NCBI GenBank assembly: GCA_949316235.1
Contig: OX438754.1
Location: forward strand, 2,527,501 to 2,591,500
Source of the DNA: Oegoconia quadripuncta
Taxonomy: Eukaryota > Arthropoda > Insecta > Lepidoptera > Autostichidae
DNA length: 64,000 nt
Direction: 5' to 3'
Positions within the stretch are counted from its first letter, which is position 1. Every line of letters begins with the position of its first letter. A program made the position numbers and the translations under genes. This document shows positions 42,132 to 56,000 of this stretch, piece after piece. The notes under the pieces were generated by a model. It did no database searches. It was not told where the DNA came from and worked only from the letters and a program-made list of their open reading frames with translations.

Positions 42132-42550
42132 ATTAGGTCCTTGCCTATGAAATTGGCGTTTTGTATGAAGAATTTCATTAAGACTGTTTTCTCCATACAA
42201 TCATTTTTGTTTTTTTTTTTTTGGGAACGGCAAATCCAAATTTACCTAAACTTTGTGTGTATTATCGGATAACATTAAGTTAAAGATAGGCACTGTTAAT
42301 TTTTAAAAGTAACCGCTTTATAAAAGTTTCAGCGAATCTAAGAAATGATTATGAGAAGCACATGTAAAGAGCTCTGTTCAATTTTTTTTTTTAATGTGAT
42401 TTGGCCCAGAAATTAAAAAATATTTTATGTGAAACCTTGAAATATTATTCCATTTTCCAAATAAAAAACAAATTTGGATATAGCTCTGAAAATCGCAGGA
42501 ATTAGTACATATGATTAACGAAGAAAAAAACTCCAATTTCATAGGTAAAT
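42132..42550. mobile_element. Inverted-repeat dispersed element, copy 2 (complete)
   Basis: Reverse complement of 273-690. Ends TTGCCTATGAAATTGG and CCAATTTCATAGGTAA. Abuts the family E element at 42558. Confidence 0.7.
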
Positions 42551-42557
42551 ACCCAAT

Positions 42558-43885
42558 GGTGTCGATTCGGATGTACAACCAACTAAAACTAAACTTAACC
42601 AAAATTCGACTAAAATTAGTTTAATCAAGTGCAAGTGCTATTCGGGTTTGCGCACGAACTAAATTAAGAAACCTTGTTTGACAGACGACAAGATAACTAA
42701 ATTGAATACAGTGTTGCCAGACAAAGAAGAAATGTGAACATGAGATAGCGCCACTGCAAAAACGCGGATTTCTTGTTTTAACATTTACATCGGTTTTTCT
42801 CTTCTTAGGGCGTATTAATAAATTGATCTTGAGATTGAGATCGCGTCTCAGTCTCAATACTATTTTTTTGATACTGTTAGCTTGTCAAGCGTCAACTTAG
42901 TCATCTCAATCTTGAGAACGGTTTAATTTAAGGAAGTTTTAGGAAGTAAAGTGTGGCAGTCATTTTTGATAACATGTTTTGATACGCTTTGAAATTTTTG
43001 CAGCATTTTTCTATCTTCCTAAATAACTCCATTTACAGTTAGCGTTATGAAACGATTTCGCTTGTCGGTTTTTATATTATTTATTTTTGTTCACAATCAG
43101 CATTTGAAATAGAAGCTGACAGAGAAGTTTAATGTAGGTAGGTAAGTTCTTAGTAAATAGGAGAGTCGCAATCAATAAGACGTAAAACTTTTATCTACAA
43201 GGTAAAGAGATCTTATTACCTTTCATCTGCATCCACTCCAAACACGTATCATATCATCTATCCCGCCAACCAGCTCAATTCAAAAAATATTGTAAAACTT
43301 TTTTTTTATTCACAACGGGTTACGGGTGGAAGCGTACTAACCAGGAAAAACCTCATCCATTCAAACTTCCGACTACAATTAAATAGGAGCGGAGAGAGAA
43401 AAGATTTTAAGTAGGTAGGTAAGTAAGTACTTAAATGGGCGAGCCGCAATCAAAGAGTAAAACTTTTATATACAAGGCAGATACCTAGTTACCTTTCATC
43501 TGCATCCACCACAGCTCCAACTACGTACTCTAAGATCTATCCAACCAACCAGCTCAATTCAAAAATGTATTCTTTTGACGTAATATTGCAAAACATCCGA
43601 CTAGAATTTTCAATTGTTTAGTTAGTTAGGTTAGTTCATACAAAATTATGTATCGACTAAAATTAAGTTAATTTACGTTTGACGTTTCTTATTTTAGACG
43701 ATATTTGGTCATCCCGAATAGCAAAAATGTGTTTTTAACTAAGTTTAATTCGACTAAACTAAAATAAGTCAAGTCCTGTCAAATTAGTTAAGTTTGTAAT
43801 TTTCCGAATAGCAAACGTCATTTCACTTAACTAAACCTAATTTTAGTGTAGTTTAGTCTAGTTGGCGTACATCCGAATCGACACC
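42558..43885. mobile_element. 1.33-kb member of family E with internal insertions
   Basis: Ends GGTGTCGATTCGGATGTAC and GTACATCCGAATCGACACC, with target duplication AAT (42555-42557, 43886-43888). It contains a truncated family F piece (42805-42925), two direct repeats of about 160 bp (43132-43292 and 43409-43568) and a SINE A scrap between them (43300-43362). No transposase seen. Confidence 0.75.
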
Positions 43886-44288
43886 AATATATGAGTATAA
43901 GTGATTCGTTCGCGTTGTGGCTATTTAGTTAATTATTATTTTAAACGAGTATCATTATGATCCATACAATTACTATACACCACCGTACAACATGATCTTT
44001 ATAGAATACACACTTATGGTTGTTATTGAAAATTTTTGCACTAGTACCCTACCCTCGCTTTCTCTCGCAGGGCACTAGCTGAAAATCAGTGTCTTACCGC
44101 TATAGGTGAGGGTCCACACTGAGCGATGGCCCATTTGTGGTACAGATACACATACAACACTATTATAAGTTGTAACAGTTGTACTTAATATTTATTTTTA
44201 TTACTGTGAAATAAGGCTACATTTCGTAAGAATAACACCAAGCAGAATGTTGTGTGTGTGTTTCTGTATTATGCAAATAAATGCTTTA

Positions 44289-44304
44289 TCTATCTATCTA
44301 TCTA
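44289..44304 (+). repeat. TATC microsatellite
   Basis: About four TATC units after an AATAAATGCTT tail, possibly the 3' end of a retroposed copy. Confidence 0.6.
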
Positions 44305-44569
44305 AGTGTAAAAATAGACAAATGAACACAATGAAATTGGAATCGGAGATAAAAGTTATTGGTCGTAACACAAAGTCCTTAACAACCACGTTGTACGTAC
44401 CACATAGAAGCGTATAACGTACATAATATGTGGTTTGTTGCCTCAGACCATAGAACCAAGGGTTTTCATGGCGACAACTCAACTCATTATTAATCTGTGC
44501 CCTAACCCTTCACCAATCAATCAAGCAAAAGAATAAAACATTTGAAATTGTTTGGTATACAAAGTAAAT

Positions 44570-44797
44570 AATAAATAAATATAAATATTATGGACACTTA
44601 CACCAATCATCTAGTCCCAAACTAAGCAAAGCTTGTGCCATGGATACTAGATAACGGGTAAACATACACAAATATTTATATAAACATCCATCCATGTTCG
44701 TATTCATCACACAAACATTTACCCCTCGCGGAATTCGAACCAGCAACCGTTGGTTTCGCTGACAGGGTCACTATCCACTACACCAACCGATCGTCAA
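44570..44797 (-). mobile_element. SINE family C, full length
   Basis: Reverse complement from GACGATCGGTTGGTGTAGTG through box B GTTCGAATTCCGCG to TAAATATTTAT. Confidence 0.85.
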
Positions 44798-45989
44798 TAG
44801 TGTTATATTCTTAATTTTCGGGTCAGACAGACTTTTTCATTTACTACTATTTCATTTAATACTACAATATGGACACAACATAACACTCGAAGGTCGACTT
44901 AAACAATCGATTACTTAAATGGCGCTAATTTATGCAACTTAAATCTAAAAACACAAAGAATGGGTCGATGTCGCACCATACTATCGAGCCAAACATTCGC
45001 TATGAATAAGCTAAATTTTGTACATACAGTTGCTAGTTATTTGGCAAATTCGGACGCGTAAAGAGAAGTTCTAATATTTTTTGAACAACAAAGCTACAAT
45101 CTCTCCTTCCGCTTCACGAATTATCAACACAAACGACCGGCCACTTAAAGTTTTTTCTGCATGTTTGCCCGGTTTATACTCTTAAGCTTCAAAACTAGTC
45201 AGGCAATGTCAGTAACTAGTAAATATGACGAAAAAGACATCAATCGCAACTCCTAACTCCACTTTTACTCATAGAAAGCCAAACAATTCAACACACCTAT
45301 CATTTAAGCTAAAGTTCCATTGAAATAGAGACGAGCCGAGAATCGGTCAATAGAGTTGTCTAAATGACCTTACATACATGACATATAAGTCAGTGAAAAT
45401 ACATACATGACGTTACGACCTTTGTCCCAAATGGGGTGGTCAGTTATATCCCAAACAGTGGCGGCTGCCTCTTCAGTGCACTCGTGCGCTGCACTACTAG
45501 ATCTAAACCCACCTACCTACTCAATAATACTTAACAAATAATTCTTGTGACAAAAAAATATCACCGCCCGTACTTAATTACGACGTAAAATAAAGTTAAC
45601 TAGTCTTGATTTCTACTACACAACTATTAAAACTTATTTTCGCTTGAAGTAATATGTTTGCGGAGCGCACGCGGAGTCCCCATACAGTTTCTATGAAATA
45701 CGAAGTGAACTGCCTGACGCGTGAGTCGCAGGATGTCTAGTAGAAATTGTATGAAGGACCTAACAAAAATCCGTGCGCCGAACGCCGCCGAGTTTTACCG
45801 AGGATTTCCGAAGGCCGAAATATTCCTAACCTAGCCTCACATGCATGACCTGGCCCGTTACAGTTGTCATCGACACGTTCATTTGTTTACGTAATTGTGA
45901 ATAATTAGAAAAAAAAATATTGCGAAAACAGTGAAATTGTTATTACATTTAGGTACTTATATAATATAAATAGTAAGTATTGGATAGGT
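44798..45989. other. Intergenic, nothing recognised
   Basis: No domain-like frames. A moderately GC-rich patch around 45650-45850 has neither splice-flanked coding sense nor repeat partners in this window. Confidence 0.4.
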
Positions 45990-46329
45990 AGGTGATTTTT
46001 TTTTTATGCCAACGGGTTGGTACTTGACCTCAATCACACCTGATGTTAAGTGAGATGAGGTCGAAGGTGGAGGCGTACTGACTCGGAAACCCCAACACAT
46101 TTGGGGGACTGGCTATCTTATCTCTGACAACCGGAACATAACAATGCCATAAACATTGCTGCTTGGCGGCTGATTTAGATAAGATGGTGGTAGCTATCCA
46201 GGCGGACATTTAAAACGCCTTACCACCAACCAAACCGAGTACTTAAACATGTAGCCCGCTGGGGATCGAACCCGCGACCTCCGAATCGTAAACCCAATGT
46301 TGTTTACATTGAGCTACAGAGGCTGTTAT
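45990..46329 (-). mobile_element. SINE family A, full length
   Basis: TTTTTTTTATGCCAACGGG tail, body, box B (GGGATCGAACCCGCG in plus orientation) and head ATTGAGCTACAGAGGC. Confidence 0.85.
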
Positions 46330-46919
46330 TTTTGTTTCAGTAAAATGTTGTAGGATACTTATGCAACAAGTTAGTACAGTGCACCACCTAGTTTTGGAGT
46401 CACTAGCCGCCACTGATCCCAAACAATAGTGTTATGTAAAACCATGTGAAACGCCCCACATAGCACTCAAGTGCACTATTATGTTTACTACATTGTATTC
46501 GATTTATATTATGTACACATTATCAAAGTGATATTTGTACCGCTCTTATACTTAATAAAATACCAGGATAGCAAAAGCTACTAAGAGGTTGGATGCCCCT
46601 AGTGCTCTCGCTTTGACGCCATTCTCAACCTATTTAAATTATCATAGAAAAAGTAATATATGCAATCGTGTTGTTATGACCCTCTTTACCTTGCGTTTGC
46701 ATAAACTACAAGTACATTTGGTAAATTTCTCGGCTTTCGTAACGATGCGAATACAAGTGATTTCATTGGTCCAATTTATCTCCACACTTGTCTTCCTTCA
46801 TTGGAACCTCAACACCATTTCATTTTAAAAATACATATTCGAAGATATCACCATAAATGCCCTTATACCTCTATACACGCGAACTACAGGGTCGGCGACG
46901 GAACTAACTTCTGGAATCT

Positions 46920-47096
46920 TCACATGTTCTTGAACTGGCCGTCCTTATCTAGCATTAGGATGTTGGGATTCTCCTTCTCAAACTCCGTGGGCTTCCGGTC
47001 TCGCATCCTGTCTGTCCACTCGCCCTCCCCCGCCCCCCACTCTCCCACCTTCTCCCCTATTACATCAACTTCTTCTCTAGCTCTTATCTTCTCCAC
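46920..47096 (-). CDS. FKBP59: FKBP exon 8, C-terminal tail
   Basis: Acceptor TATACACAG joins in phase 0 to exon 7. Encodes [20 protein letters not shown] through [20 protein letters not shown] and TGA. It lies 3.5 kb from exon 7, separated by repeats. Confidence 0.88.
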   Translation of the reverse strand: MEKIRAREEVDVIGEKVGEWGAGEGEWTDRMRDRKPTEFEKENPNILMLDKDGQFKNM

Positions 47097-50000
47097 CTGT
47101 GTATAGAATAGGTTAGTCAATTAAGAGTTTCAGGTATGCAAGGATTCCGTCCACGGATCAATGAAAATAACTTAAGAGGGTTTATTACGTCCAGTGGCGC
47201 CCTCATTAGATAAATTAACATTTCTTTTTAAACACAGCATAAATTAAAAACATTGCTCTGCACTCGAGAAGCTTAAAAGCTTTATGCAACTAATATTATA
47301 AATGCGATAGTTTGGATATCACGGCAAAATGGATGAACGGATTTGAATGAAATTTGGTATATAGGTAGAACATACCCTGGATTAAAAAAGGATATTTTTT
47401 TATCCCCCCAACGTGAGTAGTTCCCGCGGGATAAACAAATTAAACATTTCCGCGACGAAATAATTCCACACAGGTAAAGTCGCGGGCGGAAAGCTAAAAT
47501 ATATATTAATAAAGGATATAAATAATACCTAAATAGCTATCATCAGCTCGAAAACATCCCACTGCAGGTATACAGGCCTTCCCTCGTATAAATAGCTATA
47601 GTTACGTTTATTTTCGAGATATTAAATTTATTGAACAGCCGTTTTTAATAAGCGTGAATTCTGGATAATAGCCATTATCAAAGCTATTTTGGTGTTGCTT
47701 ATAATTAGCTTTTATGCTTCTCGAGTGCAGGTCAGAGCGGAAAACAAAAGTGCTGTTTGGCGGCAGAATTAGATAACAAGATGGTAAGTAATCACATTTT
47801 ATCATTAGGCGGAGGCCCGTAATGATAAAATTTAACCGCCACCGTGACTCAATATAAAACAACATTGGGTTTACGATTCGGAGTTTACGATTTGCAAGTT
47901 TAAGTACTCGGTTTGGTTGGTGGTAGGGCATTTTAAATGTCAGCCTGGCTAGCTACCACCATCTTATCTAAATCTGCCGCCAAGCAGCAATGTTAATAGC
48001 ATTGTTGTGTTCCGGTTGTCAGAGATAAGATAGCCAGTCCCCCAAATGTGTTGGCGTTTCCGGGTCAGTACGCTTCCACCTTCGACCTCATCTTCACTTA
48101 ACATCAGGGGTGATTGAGGTCAAATACCAACCCGTTATGCATATATAAAAAACAAAGAAAAGATGGCCGACGTAATTAGCGATTTGGGAGATGCTTCCAT
48201 CCAGCTGTAGACTTTTATAAGAAGCTGTGCCACATTTCACCAGAACACAATCAGCGCAACCAGTCGTGCTATAAAACCCAAGTGTAATGCGATTATGAAA
48301 TCGCAACAAAATCTGCTGTTCCATACATGGTTTAGGGTTTGTTTAGCGGTTCATTTGGAAACCTAAATCAGCGTCAAGCACGATGGAGTGTTTTATTTTG
48401 CGAAACTAAATGGGTTTTGAATCAATTAAGCGGTTTTTAGTGGGTTTCATTTGGCTCTTAACGACGACGCCGTCTCTATCACTACAAACTTCAAACGAAG
48501 CCGACGCGTTCACTGTCTGTCTGGATTAAACCGGTTTAAGATTTTAGGTAGCGCTCTCATTTCAGACGCGCTTCGAACGAAACCTTTTCTGAAATCGGAT
48601 ATAAAAATTAATTTACCGGTATTTTCGAAACCGATTACAAGCCCTGGTTCCATATCTACATTTCATTGTCTACCATAAACAGTCTAAAGTCCGATATTTG
48701 GTTATTTATTTTCAAAAAAATAATTACAGGTAACAGTCTAATTACTAAAGTGCTTAAAAATTCTAATGCTTGGACTCTGATCCTCAAACTAGGTCAAACC
48801 TGTATCTTGAAGATCAGTTCCTTCCTTCTGCACATAGGTAGTAGTACTACTACTGTAATACTCGTATAATATACATAGACTGTGTCGGTTTTACCATTTA
48901 TCGAGTCACAATCTATGGCTTTGATGGATAAAGACGGATAACAATACAATTAACATTTGAATTGTTAGCCTATACTGATACAGATACCAATATTACTATT
49001 CTTGGAAACATAAATTAAAAATGGTCTGTAGCGGTGTATGTGACCCGCATGCTCGTTTGCCGCCCTTTCATATAAAAAAAAAAATTTCATTGCGAGGTAT
49101 TCTGACAGCTGTCAATTGGACAGAATACATTCTTTTCGTTTTTTTTTTCGTTTCATTCTCTCCTCTAGGAGAAGGCAAAGGGATCTAGCCCATAACTAGT
49201 ATTTGTACTGTGCGGTGTTGTACTCTCCAGTCTCCATCCTCCGGTGTCCACAGAATACCAGCGTCGCGTCACTGGGCTCCGGTGTCGCGACATTATGCTG
49301 AGCGGATGCCTTTTTGGCACCACCATTTCATGTATTTTAATTTAAGTATTTAATTTTAAGTTAAACAGTAATGGTACCAAATAAAAACTTTTTCTTTCTT
49401 TCTATAACAGCCATGTCTTATTTCTCTTATTTCTTCAGTTTGTAAGTCAGTCTCAGTCAAAACAAGTAATTCGTCGTATACTTGGCGTATACAGAGTCTA
49501 GTCACGGTCAAGTCATTCTTCAGTAAAGTGGCAGAATGCTTTACAAAAGATTTTGGCGGCTTCTTGTGGGAACCCGAAAGCTCCGTTACGCACTTTAATT
49601 TATACTTCCCTTCACTTGTACACTATCACTAACGTTTGCTGCACAATATTCAGCCATTATTAAAGCTTCAAAAGTTAGAATGCACAAATTATAAGAATTA
49701 TAAAGAAAAATGCTACTTCACTCGCCGAGTTCCCGCCAAAAAGTCGGACAGAATACATACAGATCAGCTGTCATAAACTTTGACTTTCTACTTTTTTTAT
49801 AGGTACAAATTGTATAGAAGAGCAACTAAGGTAAAAACTGGTTCCACGAAATAGAAGTCGCGGTGGGCGGGGCGGGGCACAATAGGGACAGCGCGCGCGC
49901 CATAAGCTGTGACCCTTGTCGGCGGCCGGCACGTGACCTTGTCGCGACCAATCGCGTGCAGGCTTTGTCTATGAGAGAGTATGAGTGCTTCGTTGTAATT

Positions 50001-53000
50001 GCTGTTAGTTTGTACAAAAATGGAACCAAAATCAAAGCGGTAATTATAGAATAGTTACTTTTCTATACAATTATTATTCGTAGGGTAAAACTGACAACGT
50101 AAGGAATGCAGTGTTGTGTATTAACGATCTCCCTCACCTACCTAATATCTCAGTTGCTATACTTTTTACAGCAAACCAACAAAAAATGGATTCTATTGCA
50201 AAGACATTAGAGTTTCGAATCCCGCGAGGGGTAAATGTTTGTATGACGAATACGAACATTTATTCCCGAGTCAGGTATGTTTTTATAAATATTTATGTAT
50301 GTTTGTCCGTTATCATCTAGTATCCATAGTACAAGCTTTGCTTAGTTTGGGATTAGATGATTGGTGTAAGTGCCCCAAATATTTATTTATTTATTTATTA
50401 TTATTATATTTATTATCCCCGATAAAGTGAGTGAGTAGATAAACAAATTAAATATATCCGCGATAAAGTTCTTCCACGCAGGCGAATCCGCGGGCGGAAA
50501 ACTAGTTTTAAATAAATAAATATATATGATGTGGATTACATAATTAATTGGGTTTGGTAACGCGACATGACTGCAATGCCATGGAGTCCTGGTGAAATGT
50601 AGCCTTAGCCGAATCGCGGACCTGTTACCTCCGAGTCATGTTTGGCGAACTTGTCGAACATGTTCGCGTACAATTGCTTCTCTTTCTGCTTCTGTTTCTG
50701 AAGCGCGGCACGGCACGCGATCACTTGGTTTGCGGCCGCCTGTAAAGTGTATATATTTGTATTTTACTTACTTAGAAGATTATAGCTTTTGCTATCTCTG
50801 TTACAATCAGCTGTACCATATAAAAGTTTAATAATCTACTCTAACAAAATGTGTGTATGGAAAGGTACGAAAATACGAGTACGTCCAAAATCACACGCGG
50901 CGCAAAGTTATTGTTTTTTCCAATCATATATTTTAAAGATGTTTTTAAACCAATAACGTGTAGAAATAAAATCCTCGAGGATGGACGTCAGAAGACGTAC
51001 AAGTCAAAAGTACAACGGGTACAGGTGAAAATTATAAAGAATTACAAAGGGTACCTCAGGGCTCTATACTTGGCCCCATTCTGTTTAACATGCTCACCAA
51101 GTATTTGTACAATTTTATGTTAAAACACTCCTTGCGCAGCGCATTCGTTATCAATTAGCGAAGTTAGCAATGTGTCGGTCCTAAGATGGGTAACCGCTCA
51201 TTAATGTGGTTTTTCATACGAGTTCTTAGGAAGTTATGTTAAATAGTCGGTCCCGGGTATTTCAATTGAAGTCAATCGATAACCCAATTCGGTAGCCTAT
51301 ACAGCCGCCGTTCAAAACTGGAACAAGTCTTCGACAAGCACGAGATGTTACTTTCCAAGTGAAACCCGAAATCGAATAGAGAATGCAATTGCACCACGAG
51401 TACTTCAAAGAAACAGATAAGAGGGATGTATCCGTCCAACTGATCGCCTGGCATTTGGAAGAAATCCAGTAAGTAAAGGATGTGACAAGAAGACAGGGTT
51501 ACTTAGCAATAAACGATCCTAAACCCTTATAGCCGACGTAGATACACTAACCTTATTCTTCGGCTCCGCGTCCACCACCTTCTGGAAATCTTGCATGGCC
51601 AGATCCGCTTCACCCAGACCTAGTAACGCCTGGCCCCTTCGGAACAGACCCTGGAAAAACATGTAACAATAATGTGTGAATTAAGTGAGGGTAAACGCAT
51701 AAATTAAATTTGTCCATAAACATTGCTTGGTATCTCTTAAACATTCTGTCAATTGAGTTCGTATAATAGTGACGTTTTATTTGTAATTATATCGGTGAGT
51801 TTTTTTACCGTAAGGAAGTACCGTATTAGGTAAGTGAAATAGAAGGTATTGACATAGGTAGTATATTTAGATTTTTAATATACTTTGGTCATACCTTGAC
51901 ATTATTGGGTTCGAGTACTAGCGCCTTGCCCGCGTGCTGTTTTGCTTCGAAGTAATGCACCGGAGACACTTTCAAATAGACGAGAGAAAGGTTTAGATGT
52001 GTGGACACTAGCATGGCGGTCGCTGCGGCTTTGTTCTCCTCTGTATCGGTTGTGTCGTTTGCCATGTCTACAATACATATAAATAAATTAGTGAAATAAA
52101 TCAGCCATCACCAGTTATCTGTTATTAAGCGTCACTTCACTTTTGTTTTAGCATAAAATGTTATGTATGGATATTTTTGCATATAACAAAAATTAGAGAA
52201 ATTTCTAAGAATTGCGCCTGTTCTTTGGCAACGTAGGCTGAGTACAAGAGATCTTTTTATTGGATCGTACGCATTATTTACTTACTTTTAAATTAAGTTT
52301 ATTTCAATAACGTAAATTTTATCTAAAGCATTCACAAACAAGCTATGTACAGGATATTCGGAAAATGAATTCCTTTTTAGTTGAATTGCTAATCCCAGGT
52401 TCCTTGAACTGAGCATTATGCTTAGTCCCTTTCCTTTTACCACAACAGCATACATACAATATTTATAAATGTCTTAAAATGTTTTGTTTCTTTTTAGTTT
52501 TTCATGTTTTCTGTTTAAATTTGTTCTGTAATGCACGTAAATTAAAAAGAAAAGTGTATACTCTTAAAAGCCTTTACACAAGTACAGTCTGTTAAGAACA
52601 ATTTACAATGTAAGTAATTAAGTATCATAAGCAAGGGATTAATTGACGCTGAAATGGGTCTAAACCTATACTATAGCTTCAACTGTAAATTAATAGTTGC
52701 TAATTACACACTGGGTGATACAAAGCATTGTAATCCATTAATGATCATCACAATGATAATGGTGTCGATTCGGATGTACACCAACTAAACTAAAACCAGT
52801 TTTGGAGTGGTGCCGTCGCATCGAACTGTTCCAGGGAGAAAGAGACAGTACTACTTTAAAACTGGTTTTAGTTTAGTTCGTGTACATTCGAATCGACACC
52901 AATGTGCAGTGAAAATAAAATAGTTTGTGTGTATTTTGATTTGAGTGTGTTGTGATTTCGTTTACAGCTCTTCACTCACCATCAACCAATGTGACAACTC

Positions 53001-56000
53001 TCTTATACATCTTTATGGCCAGCTGCAATTTGTTCCCTTTAAAATAATTCGTCCCTTTCTCCTTATACAACTTAGCTTGTTCAAGCTTCTCACCACCGTC
53101 CATAGCCCACGCGTCTTTCGCTTTCTCGAAGTTGATCAGAGTAACTATGTATTCCACAGCCGAATTCGGTGGTACTTTCAACTGGGCGTTTCCCTCGGAT
53201 TTGAACGCGTATTTCGGTTGGATGTGCAGCCGGGACTTTTCTCCTTTGAGGAATTTCTCGAGGGCCCGTTCTACGCCTTCGCAGATGTTGTGTTCGGTGC
53301 CTTCACCGAGGGAGAACGAGACGGTGCGAGTGTCGAATACTGTCCCGTCGGCTGTCAATCGTCCTTCAAGCTCAACTGTAACAAAATGTTTATATAACTA
53401 TCCAATGGCTCGACAGTATAAAATGTACCTGAAAGGCATCAACAGACTAACTATAGCTATACCTAATAACCTAAACCTAGGCACTCTGGTGGGCATCATC
53501 ACATGTTACTGTAGATTAAATATCACGACTAAGATTAATTTCAGATTGATGATGATAAAGATGGATCATCTCGCACGTAGTGCAGGAAAGAAGAAGCCAC
53601 CCAACATTTCCTAGCTGAGTCTACTCCAGACCAAGATGAGAATTTTTGGAAAGGGCAGAATTAAGACAAGAATTGCAATATGTGAAATATGAAGACATGA
53701 AATACTGCAAAAAGACTGTAAGATTTGGAGAATAGGATGGAGTAGTTCCTCCGGGCAACTGATCACATGTCTGAAGCCTGCAGACATCCTACCTTCAATG
53801 TCAATAGCAGTCCAATAACTCCATGGTTTCATCCACCACTCTACTTACAGTTAGTCCATTCATTGTAGTTAGTTACGAAGGATAACCATTCGGTGGGTAC
53901 TATACTTCAGCTCATCTCTTAGTCATGGTGAACCTTTCACCTACTCTTACACCTAGGCTACTGTAACTCGTGCAGTACTTGGGTAATGTGAAATTTAACA
54001 ACCCAAAATCCATCTGACAGCTGTGTCAGTACATAAGTAATTAATTAAATTAAAAAACTCATTGGTACGTGGCCTGTCTGGGAATCGAACCCGGGCGGCC
54101 TAAATTGGGAGTCCACGCCTTAACCTCGGAGCCACCGACGCTCATTCTTAACCGCTGAGCAATTTATTGATTAATTTTCTCAAATCTCTAAATATATAAC
54201 AAAGTTGCTAGTGTTAAAATCTAAATGTCTTAATCGATTATCATCCATCATGGTTAAGAACTTTCCTCGTTTAGTCTTTAATTTAAAATATCTGCACTCA
54301 AATCATCGTCGTCGTTTAAAAATATTTTCAGTTAAAAATCCAATGGGCACAAAATATGCACTTTGGATTCCTACTGTACATACATTCGACCACCGAGATC
54401 AACTTTTGTCACACAGACAATCGTGTTCTCAAATGGCGTGAAAGATATAAAGTTACTATTGTTAGGTAGGCAGACTTAGAAAGCGTGACTTAAATACTAC
54501 ACATGTTTAATGTTTCATGCACACCGGGTCAGTCTTTGACCTCAATCACGTCGAAGCCGGAACTCCAAATTATTTGCGGGACTAGCTATCTTCTCTCAAA
54601 AAAGTCTGAATGCAACAACGCTATCAACATCGCTTCTTGACTTAAATAAAATGATAGTAGCTGGTTAGATGGACATATAAAAATGCCCTATCATCAACCA
54701 AACTGAGTACTAAACATGTAGATACAATACAGTATTTAATTTCCAATTAGCAGAAAGAGGTTGCTGGTACAGTCAGCTCCATAATTAATCATACAGGTAG
54801 TACTATTATCTATTCTGTGATACAGGATAATTTTACATGATTTATGGTTGCTTCGTAGCATGTTAAGCTCTATCATCCACAGTTCTCTAAAATGATAATC
54901 AAGACTACTCTAGACAGGCACTTGTCTCACTTTACAGATATGCAGCAGTCATAGTATGTATGAATAACTATGACACCGACTGTACTAAAGAGCCTAGGAC
55001 AGCCTAGTTTGCTAGTCCGCCTCTGTTACAATATGACCAGATGGCAGTCCATAAATGGAGGAATTATTTATTAGACATACCTGTCACCAACGCCCCATCG
55101 TTCGGATTGTCGTAGCCAGAGCCCTGTTCGATGATATGGCGCAAGAGTCCCTTATTCTTGTTTGGGCTCAAATCTTCAATCTTCCAGTCTATCATTTCAA
55201 TCTATAAACAAAACTATTTAGTTTACACCTTACATACTTAGTAAATAGCAATGATTTCTTCCACGTATCATGTAAATTATAGCAGAAATTTTGCTAAATC
55301 AATGTCTCCAAACTGCATAATCACAATCTTAACCAAAGATATATGGGACCACCCTGACAGTACACTGTTTATTTATTTTCATGCGCAATGGATTAGCACT
55401 TGACCTCAATCACACCTGATGTCAAGTGCAGATGAGGCGGAACTGACCCGGAAATCTCATCTTATTTGGCAGCAGACTTAGATAAGGTGGTGGTAGCTAG
55501 CCAGGTGGACATTTATATTGCCCTACAACCAACCAAACCATTGAGCCGTTTGATTCTGTGGCTACCACCATTCTGAGCATCTTGTTACCAACTTGTGGTG
55601 GAAACCGTGTAGGTGCATCTACAGCCAGGTTAATAATAGCCTACATTGCACACCAACCTCAAATTGCAGGGGAGCATTTGGTGGTATCTTGGGTGGATTG
55701 CCGTTAGCTCCATATGCATACTCCGATGCACACGTCAGCACGCACACCTCGCCGCGCTTCATCGTCGCTACGCCTATGTCCCATGCCTTTATCACTGTAC
55801 CTAATGACAATTATGTTTGTTTTGAGTCCCAAAAGCAATAGAAAACAACCCTATTTATCCTTAGCCTTAAGGTTATTTATTTAAACTTATACATAATTGG
55901 TTTAGGGCAGTAGTGTCATTGCATTTACTATTATTTACAACCGAGGTATGGTATCTAGCTTTGAGTGATGGAAGATTCTTATTGAGAGAATCAACTTAAC

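Noticed and set aside
46920..47120. Separate small gene
   Set aside because: Joins in phase to the FKBP gene and carries its typical C-terminal tail.
53132..53614. Plus-strand open frame of 160 codons
   Set aside because: Antisense shadow of FKBP exon 4; the composition mirrors the coding strand.
54065..54143. Functional tRNA
   Set aside because: Box-like elements are present but the acceptor stem does not pair.
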